DNA of 42,823 bases from Kitasatospora humi. Its GTDB lineage: Bacteria; Actinomycetota; Actinomycetes; Streptomycetales; Streptomycetaceae. Of this stretch, positions 1 through 8,199 are shown piece by piece (the first letter of the stretch is position 1; each line of letters opens with the position of its first letter). The notes beneath the pieces are model-generated. The model had not been told where the DNA came from. It worked only from the letters and a program-made list of their open reading frames with translations, and ran no database searches. Both the position numbers and the translations under genes were made by a program. Location of the stretch: contig NZ_JAJJPA010000050.1 of NCBI RefSeq assembly GCF_020907985.1, positions 1 to 42,823 of the forward strand. Direction: 5' to 3'.

Positions 1-14
1 TTGATCGGGGAAAA

Positions 15-57
15 CTTGTAAAGCGGGGGTCGTCGGTTCGAACCCGACAGGGGGCTC
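15..57 (+). other. 3' half of tRNA-Thr(UGU), attachment-site remnant
   Basis: The stretch has correct tRNA 3'-half geometry: a 7-nt anticodon loop CTTGTAA (anticodon TGT at 17-19), 3' anticodon strand AGCGG, a 5-nt variable region, a perfect T-stem GTCGG/CCGAC around TTCGAAC, acceptor strand AGGGGGC and discriminator T. The bases just 5' (GGAAAA) cannot pair with AGCGG, so the 5' half is missing. CCA is not encoded. This is the usual product of an integrase using a tRNA gene as attB. The integrating element probably lies to the left of the window. A second, diverged copy is at 2889-2931. Confidence 0.75.
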
Positions 58-86
58 AGCGAACGAAGCAGCACGGCGCACGACGA

Positions 87-123
87 GGGCCAGGTCACCG
101 GGTTTACCCGGGGGCCTGGCCCC
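87..123. terminator. Rho-independent-like hairpin behind the tRNA remnant
   Basis: GGGCCAGG pairs with CCTGGCCC, and an inner CCGGG/CCCGG stem closes a short TTTA loop. There is no U-tract, as is common in actinomycetes. It lies 30 nt after the tRNA 3' end and is probably the tRNA gene's original terminator. Confidence 0.65.
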
Positions 124-458
124 TGAGCGTTGTTCGAGCGGTTTCAGTAGAGCCCGCCGTGGCTGGTGGCGGGCGGCTCCACGGTTTTACTCGCCTCCCA
201 GGCTCGGGACCCGAGTCGAGCAAGAACGGGGGCCACTCGGCCAAATTGCGGTCAGGCCCTAAGAGCCCTGACCGAATCGCAACAGCTTAGGGCCCCTGAT
301 CATGCTCGACCACAAACCAGGCAGGACACTGGCCAAAACCGCTCCGCTGCCCGTGAGGGAACTCTGCCGCTCACTACATTTGAGAATTCTAGCCGGCACT
401 ACCGAGGTAAATTCTAACACCACATCCAGCGATCACGCTCGGCAATAATCAACGCCTG
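124..458. other. Non-coding stretch, no supported gene
   Basis: The only reading frame here (166-417, +) is Ser/Arg/Gln-rich, has no recognisable domain and no convincing ribosome binding site. Base composition falls towards the RloB gene. I see no repeat or RNA fold that can be defended. Confidence 0.5.
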
Positions 459-1022
459 TTATCGCCTCATGCTTGACTGTCGCAAAACATCAGCCAGTAG
501 CGCCACCGAGCTATGCGGGTTCGGCGGCCGGTGTGGAACGGATGTCGACTTGCAATGCATAGCGCGCCGAATTGCTTCCTCATAGGTAGAGAACGGAAAG
601 GCTTCGGGGAGATTTTTTCCTGAGAATCCGTGGCGCTCCTTGAGTCTCGCCAAGGCCTCGGCGCCAGCGATCCAAGTCGTTTGATCAGCAAAGTGCCAGA
701 GGAGCCAAATTTCGAAACAAGGGTTGCTGATGGCGAGCGAGACGCCCTCTTTCCGAGCGAGGGAGCATGCAGCCTCAAGTGACTGGTGGTTGTCCACATC
801 GACGGCACACCACGTTGCATCGAAAGGATCACCTGCTCGCTGCTCGCGCGCTCTCCTGGTGATAGCTTCCTTGACCACCGAAAGCGGATCCTTCCCGAGG
901 CCGACAGGCCTTACCGAGATCACCTGGATTGCTCGCGAGTTGAGATGCCTGGCCAGTCCCTCAAAGTACTGGGGTTCAGTCTTGATGCCCTCCGTGACAA
1001 TCAAGATCTTCTTCCCGGCCAC
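459..1022 (-). CDS. RloB/AbiLii-like protein (second gene of RloAB/AbiL-type defence pair)
   Basis: The 187-residue protein matches the RloB family (PF13707). It begins ILIVTEGIKTEPQYF, has an acidic VDVDNH motif, and contains the hallmark NPCFEIWLLWHF. The fold is TOPRIM-like, so a nuclease role is plausible but not shown. GTG at 1022 is the only in-frame standard start I can name, but it lacks a spaced Shine-Dalgarno. The frame stays open further upstream and encodes a basic stretch (RRGSHELKKPRNRKV) typical of the family's N-terminus. An ATG at 1080, 4 nt after the RloA stop, would supply it if a G8 run were one base shorter. The gene may therefore be frameshifted here by error, by mutation or by phase variation. 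It sits directly downstream of the ATPase gene. Base composition is lower in GC than neighbours, which suggests transfer. Confidence 0.8.
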   Translation of the reverse strand: MAGKKILIVTEGIKTEPQYFEGLARHLNSRAIQVISVRPVGLGKDPLSVVKEAITRRAREQRAGDPFDATWCAVDVDNHQSLEAACSLARKEGVSLAISNPCFEIWLLWHFADQTTWIAGAEALARLKERHGFSGKNLPEAFPFSTYEEAIRRAMHCKSTSVPHRPPNPHSSVALLADVLRQSSMRR

Positions 1023-1070
1023 CTTTCGGTTGCGCGGCTTCTTAAGTTCATGACTTCCACGCCTGATGTG

Positions 1071-1080
1071 CCCCCCCCAT
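1071..1080 (-). other. ATG plus G8 homopolymer at the RloB translation start
   Basis: On the minus strand, ATG (1080-1078) is followed by seven more G, giving eight in a row. The ATG is 4 nt past the RloA TAA stop (1087-1085), good spacing for coupled translation. As read, this ATG hits TGA within 11 codons. Removing one G joins it to the RloB frame and adds 19 residues (MGGHIRRGSHELKKPRNRK). Confidence 0.6.
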
Positions 1081-1084
1081 TCCC

Positions 1085-2395
1085 TTATCGCCCCACTTCA
1101 AGGGCGCGCTGAAAATCCTGCCATGAAATCTGCGGCACAGACCCATATCGGCCACTTAGGTAGCGACGTTCGATGTTGTGATCGCTTTTGACTGGAAAGT
1201 CTGTCAGCGGATACAGGTCTGTCGCCCCATTCAGATCCTTCTCCGTGAACCACACATCTTCTCTCCCAAGGGCACCGCCGGAGAGGTGGCTCATGAGGGA
1301 AGTGTCGTGTGAAGCAAAGATAAGCTGAGCTCCGGTCTGATTGTACTCGGGCGTTTTGAACAGCTCAATCATTGCCGAGACTAGCTTTGGATGGAGACTC
1401 GCATCGATTTCATCAACTGCAAAAACCCCACCCCACTCCATGGCGCGCAGTGCAGGAAGAGCCAGAGACAGCCATGAGACCGTTCCGGCGCTCTCCCGAG
1501 AGATATCCAGGCGGTACTCACTACCATCTCCGGTGGAATGCCAGAAGCCAATTTCCTTCTGCTGCTCTGCGATGAAATCATCCACGGAGCCCCCGGTCGA
1601 GTTCGGTGACTCGGCGCTGGAAATGATCGTGCTCAGCGCCTTGTAGACGTGGCGAATGTTATCCAGCTGTCCCTCTGGAATCTCCTTGGACTCTGCTGAG
1701 ATCCGCAAGATTCCCAGATCTGCAAACCTCAGGAGGCTTTCTGCCTTGCGCCGGACCGAGTCGTCCTCGATCCATTTTCTGATGGATCGAATTCGACCGG
1801 CCTGCTGCTGCTCAGAGAATGGGACATATTCGAAGTGGCTCGTAAGGTAGTGCTGGATCCTGCCAAGCTCTTTATGCTTCCAATGGGTGGCCACCGAAAG
1901 GAAGAGGCTGTGACTGCCCATGACTCGGGCAATCCTGCGATTGTCACCCTTTAGATTGCGGCCGAATTCGATGTCATTCGGTGTCCCTCGCTCGAAAAGC
2001 ACCCTCTTTCGCCCCGAAGGGTAGCTGTACAGCCATTCAGATTCGACTCCAGATCTGCTGACCTCAAATCCATAAGTGTGCCGGATGTCTTTGATCGTGA
2101 AGTCGATCTCATATGCCGAAGGATCATTTTTGGATGTTTTGTCAAGCAGAAACGGCGAACGCGGGAATTCGTCCCAGTGCGCCGACCGCTGGAGGGCGCG
2201 GCGTGCGAAATCCAGTGCATCGAGAATATTTGTCTTGCCCGATGCATTGGCGCCAAAGATTCCAGCAACGCGGTTAGTGACCGGCCGCCAGTCGCCATCG
2301 GCGGGTCGACTTGCCGAGAAGCCGGCCGTGGTCATGGAGAGCTCGATGGTGTCACGGATGGACCGATGGTTCGTGGCTCGGAACCTCAGCAGCAT
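1085..2395 (-). CDS. RloA/AbiLi-like AAA15-type ATPase (first gene of defence pair)
   Basis: This is an ABC/SMC-like ATPase of the OLD/AAA_15/AAA_21 group. The start reads MLLRFRATNHRSIRD, followed by Walker A GANASGKT, Walker B with FAVDEIDASLHPK, and the switch histidine in IFASHDTSLM. The closest known arrangement is RloA-RloB, equivalent to AbiLi-AbiLii, in which an ATPase sensor controls an RloB-type partner. ATG at 2395 is preferred over the longer frame to 2554: AAGGTGAG lies just upstream, and the family starts at the LLRF beta strand. That gives 436 residues. The RloB gene follows within 4 nt of the stop. Many A/T-ending codons set it apart from the flanks. Defence function is inferred from family and pairing, not shown. 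Confidence 0.85.
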   Translation of the reverse strand: MLLRFRATNHRSIRDTIELSMTTAGFSASRPADGDWRPVTNRVAGIFGANASGKTNILDALDFARRALQRSAHWDEFPRSPFLLDKTSKNDPSAYEIDFTIKDIRHTYGFEVSRSGVESEWLYSYPSGRKRVLFERGTPNDIEFGRNLKGDNRRIARVMGSHSLFLSVATHWKHKELGRIQHYLTSHFEYVPFSEQQQAGRIRSIRKWIEDDSVRRKAESLLRFADLGILRISAESKEIPEGQLDNIRHVYKALSTIISSAESPNSTGGSVDDFIAEQQKEIGFWHSTGDGSEYRLDISRESAGTVSWLSLALPALRAMEWGGVFAVDEIDASLHPKLVSAMIELFKTPEYNQTGAQLIFASHDTSLMSHLSGGALGREDVWFTEKDLNGATDLYPLTDFPVKSDHNIERRYLSGRYGSVPQISWQDFQRALEVGR

Positions 2396-2443
2396 GGCTC
2401 TCACCTTGGTAGCAGTTTCGTCGTCCTCCTGGACGGAAGCCGC

Positions 2444-2471
2444 CTCAGATGGCTCTGAGACCGTACTATCA
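2444..2471 (-). promoter_or_regulatory. Possible promoter/operator of the RloAB cassette
   Basis: A perfect inverted repeat CTCAGA-TGGC-TCTGAG (2444-2459) lies 49 nt upstream of the RloA start. On the minus strand a -10-like GATAGT (about 2471-2466) precedes it, so the repeat would fall near the transcription start. No good -35 is visible. Confidence 0.35.
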
Positions 2472-2888
2472 TGGCGCACTCGTCGGCGCAGCGGTAAGCC
2501 CAAAGTCCCTCCAATGGCTGAACAGGGCATCTCACCTGCGTACGTTCGCGCCAAGCCAAGCCCGGCCTGATCGAAACCCGTTCCGTGCCCGCTGCGCGCC
2601 CTTCGGCTAGCGCGGCCGCCGCGGCGAAGGACAGTGAGACGCCCGGCTGTCCCGCAGGTCAGCGAGTCGCCAGATCAGCGCAAATCTGCGTCCGCCGTCT
2701 GCAAGCTGGTGCTGTATAGCGGCGGCGTGCTGCAACCTCCGTGACCCCAGGGGACCAAAGGGGCACCATCCATGCCACAGACGTGCCAGATTGGGCGGTA
2801 CGTGGCGATCAGTCGCGGGTGCCGGCGGTGTGACGGCCGAGGAACCGGGCAGGCAGGGCAAGTCGCAGGTCACGCTGGATATTGAACG
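2472..2888. other. Non-coding accessory DNA, no supported gene
   Basis: Frames here are short and unrelated to anything I recognise. One plus-strand frame ends VTAEEPGRQGKSQVTLDIERL just before the second tRNA remnant and could be a decayed gene tail, but I cannot assign it. No integrase or excisionase is visible. Confidence 0.4.
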
Positions 2889-2931
2889 CCTGTGAGCGGG
2901 GGGCCGTGGGTTCGAATCCGACAGGGGGCTC
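2889..2931 (+). other. Second, diverged tRNA-Thr(UGU) 3'-half remnant
   Basis: It aligns without gaps to 15-57 with 35 of 43 positions identical, including the TGT anticodon position, the T-loop TTCGAA and the final CCGACAGGGGGCTC. The T-stem now has a G-G mismatch (GTGGG against CCGAC) and the 5' flank cannot form an anticodon stem, so it is not a working tRNA. It forms a direct repeat with 15-57, bracketing the RloAB cassette. Confidence 0.65.
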
Positions 2932-3190
2932 CGTCATCGCCGGCCTCGGACGACTCGTCCGGGGCCGTTTGCGTGGGCGGGTGGCGGGCGGGTCGGGGGT
3001 GCGCGGGGTTGGGGGCGTCCTTGTGGACCGGCCGGGGCGGGCTGCCTGCTGGGGAGTTCGCGGTGCTCGGGCGGCTCGGGTCGGTGGGCGGGTGACGGCT
3101 GCGCGTGCTGCGGGTGGGCGGGGGATCTGAGATCTTTTACGTCTCTGCTGTTGGTTACTGATGGGGCGTTGTGTCTTGATGGGGGACTTG

Positions 3191-4465
3191 ATGGGGTACG
3201 AGCGGGCAGGACGCGCCGGCGGACACCGCCTGGCACCGGTGGTGGTGGCGGCTCTGGCGCTTGCGCTGGTCACGGGTTGCGGGGGCACCGCACGGCCGGT
3301 TGCTCCGGGGGGTGACGGCAAGGCGCCTGCGACGGATCCGGCTCAGAAACCGCCGGTCGCTGCCGATGCGGCCTTCCGCGACCACGACCTCGTGATCAGC
3401 GCGGGCTGTACCGTGCCCGGGTCCCGGCCCGCCAAGGTGTGGGTCGAGGGATACGATCCGGGTAGTTGGAAGAAGACCGTGTCGGTCGAGTTCACGCTCC
3501 CGGCGCAGGCGGTGGTCAGTACCGCCGGAGGGCAGCTGAGTGCCCTGCAAGACCTGTGCGCGGGCAACTTCCCGGTTCCCGGGGGTGACGACGGGGCCGC
3601 CTCCGACCGCGCCTTCGGGCCCAGGGTCCGGGAGCTCTTCGACCACGACTTCAGTCGGCTCGCGGTGGTCACCACCGACGACAAGACGGGCGCGAGCCAC
3701 GTCGGTTACGTCGACCGTGCGGGCAAGTTCACCGATCTCACCGGAACCGCCTCGGGGTTCAGCAGCACTCCCCACGAGCAGGACGCGCTCTTCGCCCCCG
3801 ACGGCGGGAGCGTCTGGTTCACCTACCGGGATCCGGGCGGCCAGTTCCACATCGCCAGCCGTGCCCTCACCTCCGATCACCGGCTCGTCGACCAGTGGTC
3901 GGGGCCGACCGACGGCGCCGACGACCTCGATCTCCAGTTGGGTGGCAGCCCGCTGCGCGCCGTGGTCGGTGGAACCGTCCGGTTCGGCCCGGACGGCCGG
4001 CGGGCGGCCGGGTTCATCGACGGTGCGGGTGACAACGTGGTGGCCGTGCCGTCGAGCGGCGTCCTGAAGACGAACGGCGATGCCGGCGCGATCACCGACC
4101 AGGACTGCGATCCATCAGGATGGGTCGACGACCACACCCTGCTGTGCGCCCCCAGGGGGCTGTCGCCTGCACAGCCCCCGTACCAGAACAACCTGTGGAC
4201 CCTTGATGTCGACCGGATGCACCCGGGGGACTACGAGCACGCCAAGGACGCCGCCAGCCCGCCCCTGCTGCCGGCGACCGACCGCAAGAACCTCCCCGAG
4301 GTGGTCTCGCCTGACGGCAAGAAGCTGCTGTTCCGTTCCGTGCAGGGCAAGGACGAGAACGCGTTCGTCACCGACCTGACCCCTGGCGCCCAGCCGCAGC
4401 AGATCACCGCCCCTGAGGCGGCCACGGCCCTGGGCTCGGGGGATTGCGTCCTGGAGTGGCGCTAG
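3191..4465 (+). CDS. Lipoprotein with beta-propeller-like (TolB/WD40-like) body
   Basis: This is a 424-residue secreted lipoprotein. A basic N-terminus and hydrophobic stretch lead to the lipobox LVTGC with Cys30. The rest is rich in Asp-Gly turns, with phrases such as FAPDGGSVWFTYRDPGG, RFGPDGRRAAGFIDGAG and VSPDGKKLLFRS, typical of TolB/WD40-like propellers. Ligand and function are unknown. ATG at 3191 is chosen over in-frame ATGs at 3161 and 3179 because GGGGGA lies just upstream and it gives a compact signal peptide. It converges on another lipoprotein gene across a terminator. Confidence 0.8.
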   Translation: MGYERAGRAGGHRLAPVVVAALALALVTGCGGTARPVAPGGDGKAPATDPAQKPPVAADAAFRDHDLVISAGCTVPGSRPAKVWVEGYDPGSWKKTVSVEFTLPAQAVVSTAGGQLSALQDLCAGNFPVPGGDDGAASDRAFGPRVRELFDHDFSRLAVVTTDDKTGASHVGYVDRAGKFTDLTGTASGFSSTPHEQDALFAPDGGSVWFTYRDPGGQFHIASRALTSDHRLVDQWSGPTDGADDLDLQLGGSPLRAVVGGTVRFGPDGRRAAGFIDGAGDNVVAVPSSGVLKTNGDAGAITDQDCDPSGWVDDHTLLCAPRGLSPAQPPYQNNLWTLDVDRMHPGDYEHAKDAASPPLLPATDRKNLPEVVSPDGKKLLFRSVQGKDENAFVTDLTPGAQPQQITAPEAATALGSGDCVLEWR

Positions 4466-4507
4466 TCGTCCGGCTCAACCCGGCGCGTGAGCACCATAGG
4501 TGACCAT

Positions 4508-4550
4508 GCGTCAGGCCCGACGCTCCCCTCCACAGGGCCGGGCCTGACGC
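4508..4550. terminator. Bidirectional terminator between convergent lipoprotein genes
   Basis: Perfect 11-bp arms, GCGTCAGGCCC and GGGCCTGACGC, are separated by about 21 nt. It sits in the middle of the 141-bp gap between two converging genes. Confidence 0.8.
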
Positions 4551-4606
4551 CGTTTCCGGAGCCGAGCCGCGCGGTCGCTCGTGGGCGCCCGGCTCGTGCA
4601 GCGCTG

Positions 4607-5368
4607 TCAGTGGGCGGCTGCGACGTTCTTGACCAGGGTCTCGGTCAGCGCCACGCCGGCGGTTCCGGTGTTGCGCTGGTCGTTGTCGAGGGTGGACACC
4701 ACGATGCCGCCGACGCGCGCGGCGACGAGGGTGGTGCCGCCATCCAGGTTCGGCGAGGTGATGACCGCCTCGACCGCCTCGTCGCCGAGGCCGGTGAGCG
4801 GCTTCAGGGTGACGGTCTCGGTGTAGGTCTGGCCGTTCACCGTGGTCGGGAAGGTGTGGCAGGCGGTGAGGTTCTGCTTCAGGGTGGCCATCATCGTGAT
4901 CGCGTCGTTGCCGCGGTAACTGCTCACGTCCTGGGCGAACATGTCCTGCGCGTCGTCCGTGTAGTCGTTCTGGGCGAAGGACGCGTAGTTGGCCCCGGCC
5001 GAGTCGGTCCAGTTCGTCTGGCGGAGCATGTCGCAGGCCTTCGGAGGCGCGACCGGGGACGGCGCGATCGGGGGGTTGAAGCCGTCCCCCGTGCTCTGGG
5101 TGCCGCTCGGGTCCAGCTTGAGGTTCTGCGGGAGCGCGCTGGCCGGCAGCAGCAGGGCGTTGAGCTTGTTGCCGTTCGGCAGGCCGGCGGTGCCCCCGGT
5201 GGGGCTGGGGCTCGACGCGGGCGACGCGGCGGACGACGCGGCGGACGACGCGGCGGCGGATGCCGGGGCGGCCGAGGTGTGCGCGGCTCCCGAGGAGCAG
5301 GCGGTGAGACCGAGAAGCGCGGCGGTGCCGCAGGCGACCAGGGCGGTTCGGCGGAGGTGCTGGGACAT
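4607..5368 (-). CDS. Lipoprotein, possibly PknH-type sensor-domain-like
   Basis: This is a 253-residue exported lipoprotein with lipobox LGLTAC (Cys24), an Ala/Ser/Pro-rich linker (about 27-55) and a compact domain of about 190 residues. That domain has two cysteines (KACDML and LTACHTF) that could form a disulfide. Layout and phrases such as LLLPASALP are reminiscent of the extracellular sensor domain of PknH-like proteins, but this is a weak resemblance. ATG at 5368 is preferred over the longer frame to 5428 because it directly begins the signal peptide. Confident: lipoprotein. Uncertain: family. Confidence 0.75.
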   Translation of the reverse strand: MSQHLRRTALVACGTAALLGLTACSSGAAHTSAAPASAAASSAASSAASPASSPSPTGGTAGLPNGNKLNALLLPASALPQNLKLDPSGTQSTGDGFNPPIAPSPVAPPKACDMLRQTNWTDSAGANYASFAQNDYTDDAQDMFAQDVSSYRGNDAITMMATLKQNLTACHTFPTTVNGQTYTETVTLKPLTGLGDEAVEAVITSPNLDGGTTLVAARVGGIVVSTLDNDQRNTGTAGVALTETLVKNVAAAH

Positions 5369-5518
5369 GACGGGGTGCGCCTTTCGGGCGGAGACGAAGC
5401 TGTGTGAGCGGCGCGCCAATAAGATCACGGCGTGTGAACCGCGTCAACACAGGAGTTTTCTGTGAGGAGAGTTGTAAGATCGCGTTGAGTCATAGCGCTG
5501 CCGGAGGGGGCCGCATCA

Positions 5519-7540
5519 GTGCCGGAGATCAGGACAGACGTCACGGCCGCAGGGATCGCGCGGTTGGCCGGAGTCGGTCGCGCCGCGGTCAGCAACTGGC
5601 GGCGCAGGCACGCCGACTTCCCCAAGCCCGTCGGCGGCACCGACGCCAGTCCGGTCTTCGATCAGGCCGAGGTCGAGCAGTGGCTGCGCGACCAGGGCAA
5701 GCTCGCCCAAGTGCCGCTGCGGGAACGGGTCTGGCAGCAGGTCGAACGGGACCCGGCCGGGCCGGCCGCCGCGCTCCGGCTGCTCGGTGCCGTCCTGCTG
5801 CTGCGCGGTCGACCCACCCGGTGGCAGGAGTTGGCCGACGCGGACGACCGCCGGCTGTCCGGTGAACTGCCCCAGGCGCTGGCGGAAGTGCTCCGCGACC
5901 GGCTGGGCGAGGACCACCCGGTGCTGGTGCCGGGCGGACCGGACCTGGCCGAGCGGTCGGCGCTGCTGCGCGGGGGCGTGGAGCTCGCCAACGAGCTGGG
6001 CGCCCGCGAGGCCTACGAGTTCCTGATGGGCCGCCACCTGGAGTCCGGACCCCGCCAGTACACCCTGACGCCCGCGCCGCTGTCCGAGCTGATGGCCGAA
6101 CTCGCCGGCCCGGCCGAGCTGGTGCTGGACCCGGCCTGCGGCTTCGGCGGTCTGCTGGTCGCGGCCGGTGCCACCGCGGCGGTGGCGGGCCAGGAGGCCG
6201 ATCCGGACCTCGCCGCGCTGACCGCGCTGCGCCTCGCGCTGCACACGCGGGGGCCGGTGCGGATCAGGGTGGGTGACAGCCTGCGCGCCGACGCGCACCC
6301 CGGGCTGCGAGCGGACGCCGTGCTGTGCCATCCGCCGTTCAACGAACGCTCCTGGGGGCACGAGGAGCTCGCCTATGACACCCGCTGGGAGTACGGGCTG
6401 CCGCCGCGGACCGAGTCCGAGCTGGCCTGGATTCAGCACGCCCTCTCCCACCTGCGGGAGAACGGCTGCGCCGTGCTGCTGATGCCGCCCGCGGTGGCGT
6501 CCCGCAAGTCGGGCCGGCGGATCCGGGCGGACCTGCTGCGGCGCGGTGCACTGCGGGCGGTGGTCGCGCTCCCCGCCGGAGCGGCCCCGCCGTTCGGGAT
6601 CCCGTTGCACCTGTGGATCCTCCGCCGCCCCGCGGCCGACGCGGCCCAGCAGCAGGGCCTGCTGCTGGTGAACGCCGCCGAGCGGTCGGACGGCGGGGAG
6701 AAGCCGTCGTGGCCGGAACTGCGCGCCATGGTGCTGGAGGACTGGCTGGCCTTCGACCGCGAGGACGGTACGCCGGAGCGACCCGGCGTCAGCCGGACCG
6801 TTCCGCTGGTCGATCTGCTGGACGACGAGGTGGACGTGACGCCGGCCCGGCACCTGCCGGTGCGGGCGACGGGCACCGGCGACGCCGGGCCGAGCGAGGT
6901 GCGCGGCCGTCTGAGCGAGGCGTTGCGCAGCACCGTGGAACTGCTGCCGGTGACCGGCGTCCAGGGTGCGCCCGCCCGCTGGCCGGTCACCAGCGTCGGC
7001 GCACTGGCCCGGAGCGGTGCGCTGTCGATGCGGACCGGGGGCGCCGGTGCCGGCGTCGGCGGCCCGCCGGTGCTGACCGAGCACGACGTCGTGTCGGGCG
7101 GCGCGCCCTCCGGTGTGCTGCCCGAGGGCGAGGAAGAGGCGCCGGTGCTCACCCGGGTCGGGGACGTGGTGATCCCCGTGCTCGGCCGGGGCACCACGAC
7201 CCGCGTGATCGACGAAGCCACGGCCGGTGCCGCGCTGGGCCGCAACGTGCACCTGCTGCGACCCGACCCGGCCGTCCTGGACTCGTGGTTCCTCGCCGGT
7301 TTCCTGCGGGGCACCGCGAACAACCGGCAGGCCAGCAGCTTCACCACGAGCGCGACCCGACTCGACGTGCGCCGCCTCCAGGTGCCCCGGCTGCCGCTGG
7401 CCGACCAGCGGCGCTACGGGGAGCGGTTCCGTGCCGTCACCGCGTTCGAGGAGGCGTCACGGCGGGCCGCCAGACTGGGCGAACTGCTCGTCCAGGGCTT
7501 GTACGACGGGCTGACGGACGGGACCATCAGCCCTACCTGA
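5519..7540 (+). CDS. Orphan N6-adenine methylase homologue (HsdM-like with HsdS-like C-terminus), altered catalytic motif
   Basis: This is a 673-residue protein. An N-terminal helix-turn-helix (about 9-57, AGIARLAGVGRAAVSNW) is followed by an N6_Mtase domain with SAM motif I LDPACGFGG (near 203). At about 271 motif IV reads CHPPF, where the family has NPPF/NPPY. The C-terminal 200 residues (DVVIPVLGRGTTTRVID, then LDSWFLAGFLRG and FTTSATRLDVRRLQVP) resemble a type I specificity-subunit half. GTG at 5519 has GGAGGGGG 8 nt upstream. There is no HsdR or other nuclease gene nearby. The Asn-to-His change may abolish methylation, which would make it a DNA-binding regulator, or may be tolerated. A terminator-like hairpin follows. 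Confidence 0.85.
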   Translation: MPEIRTDVTAAGIARLAGVGRAAVSNWRRRHADFPKPVGGTDASPVFDQAEVEQWLRDQGKLAQVPLRERVWQQVERDPAGPAAALRLLGAVLLLRGRPTRWQELADADDRRLSGELPQALAEVLRDRLGEDHPVLVPGGPDLAERSALLRGGVELANELGAREAYEFLMGRHLESGPRQYTLTPAPLSELMAELAGPAELVLDPACGFGGLLVAAGATAAVAGQEADPDLAALTALRLALHTRGPVRIRVGDSLRADAHPGLRADAVLCHPPFNERSWGHEELAYDTRWEYGLPPRTESELAWIQHALSHLRENGCAVLLMPPAVASRKSGRRIRADLLRRGALRAVVALPAGAAPPFGIPLHLWILRRPAADAAQQQGLLLVNAAERSDGGEKPSWPELRAMVLEDWLAFDREDGTPERPGVSRTVPLVDLLDDEVDVTPARHLPVRATGTGDAGPSEVRGRLSEALRSTVELLPVTGVQGAPARWPVTSVGALARSGALSMRTGGAGAGVGGPPVLTEHDVVSGGAPSGVLPEGEEEAPVLTRVGDVVIPVLGRGTTTRVIDEATAGAALGRNVHLLRPDPAVLDSWFLAGFLRGTANNRQASSFTTSATRLDVRRLQVPRLPLADQRRYGERFRAVTAFEEASRRAARLGELLVQGLYDGLTDGTISPT

Positions 7541-7561
7541 CATCGGCGGACGGGTGCGGCA

Positions 7562-7585
7562 CCGGGGTCGGTAGGCTGACCCCGG
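7562..7585. terminator. Terminator-like hairpin after the methylase gene
   Basis: CCGGGGTC and GACCCCGG form a perfect 8-bp stem around an 8-nt loop, 21 nt after the stop codon. It argues against simple co-transcription with the next genes. The loop also contains TAGGCT, which could act as a -10 for the downstream pair. Confidence 0.6.
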
Positions 7586-7623
7586 CAACCGCCGATCACC
7601 CTCCGCCGACCAGGAGCTGGCCC

Positions 7624-8199
7624 ATGTACGGCCCCGTCCCGACAGCGCCGCCACGCGGGCCCGGCGCATCAGCGTGGCGGGTGGTCCTGCGGGTGGTGCT
7701 CAGCATCGTTCCGGTGCTGTCCATCGGCATGCTGGGGTGGGTGTCGATGCTGTGGCTGGCGCTCGTTCACCGGCGCACCCGCGACTGGCTGATGCTCGTG
7801 CTGACGGGGGCGACGGCCATCGGCGGGTTGGCGCTGATCGGCCCCTCCGACGGGGAGGGCGGGCAGACCACCGCCGGAATGGTGCTGCTGCTCGGGACCG
7901 CGGTGTTCGTGCCGGCGTACTTGCTGGCCGTCGAGTTGCGGCCGCAGCAACCGGTCGGGGCAGCCGCCGTTCCGGGGCCGTTCGCGGGGGCGCCGCTGGT
8001 GCGTTCGGCTCAGCCGGTGCAGCACGCTCAGCCGGTGCAGCAGGTACCGCTGGTGCAGCCGGTACCGCCGGTGCGGCCGAGCCAGCCGCTACCGCCTGGC
8101 TACCCGCCGCCGGGCCGGCCGCGACAGGACCGCATCGGCGAGGTCAGGGCCGGGCTCGACGAACTGAGCGCCTATCTCCAGCAGCAGGACCGCTCGTGA
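7624..8199 (+). CDS. Three-helix membrane protein with Pro/Gln repeat tail
   Basis: The 191-residue protein has likely membrane helices at about 20-48, 54-72 and 82-104. A cytoplasmic or external tail follows with imperfect repeats of AQPVQ/PLVQPVPPV type, then a short charged helix (IGEVRAGLDELSAYLQQQ). I do not recognise a family. Its TGA stop overlaps the GTG start of the kinase gene (GTGA), so the two are almost certainly co-translated. It may anchor or signal to the otherwise soluble kinase. Confidence 0.75.
   Translation: MYGPVPTAPPRGPGASAWRVVLRVVLSIVPVLSIGMLGWVSMLWLALVHRRTRDWLMLVLTGATAIGGLALIGPSDGEGGQTTAGMVLLLGTAVFVPAYLLAVELRPQQPVGAAAVPGPFAGAPLVRSAQPVQHAQPVQQVPLVQPVPPVRPSQPLPPGYPPPGRPRQDRIGEVRAGLDELSAYLQQQDRS

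Noticed and set aside
166..417. 83-residue plus-strand frame next to the tRNA remnant
   Set aside because: No domain, no ribosome binding site, atypical composition.
2809..3321. Minus-strand frame encoding PPVGFEPTAPRSQAFN
   Set aside because: The phrase is the reverse translation of the tRNA 3' end, a well-known source of false proteins; the rest is Pro/Arg low complexity.
6613..7623. Long upstream extension of the three-helix membrane protein frame
   Set aside because: It is antisense-frame shadow of the methylase; ATG at 7624 fits the first membrane helix.
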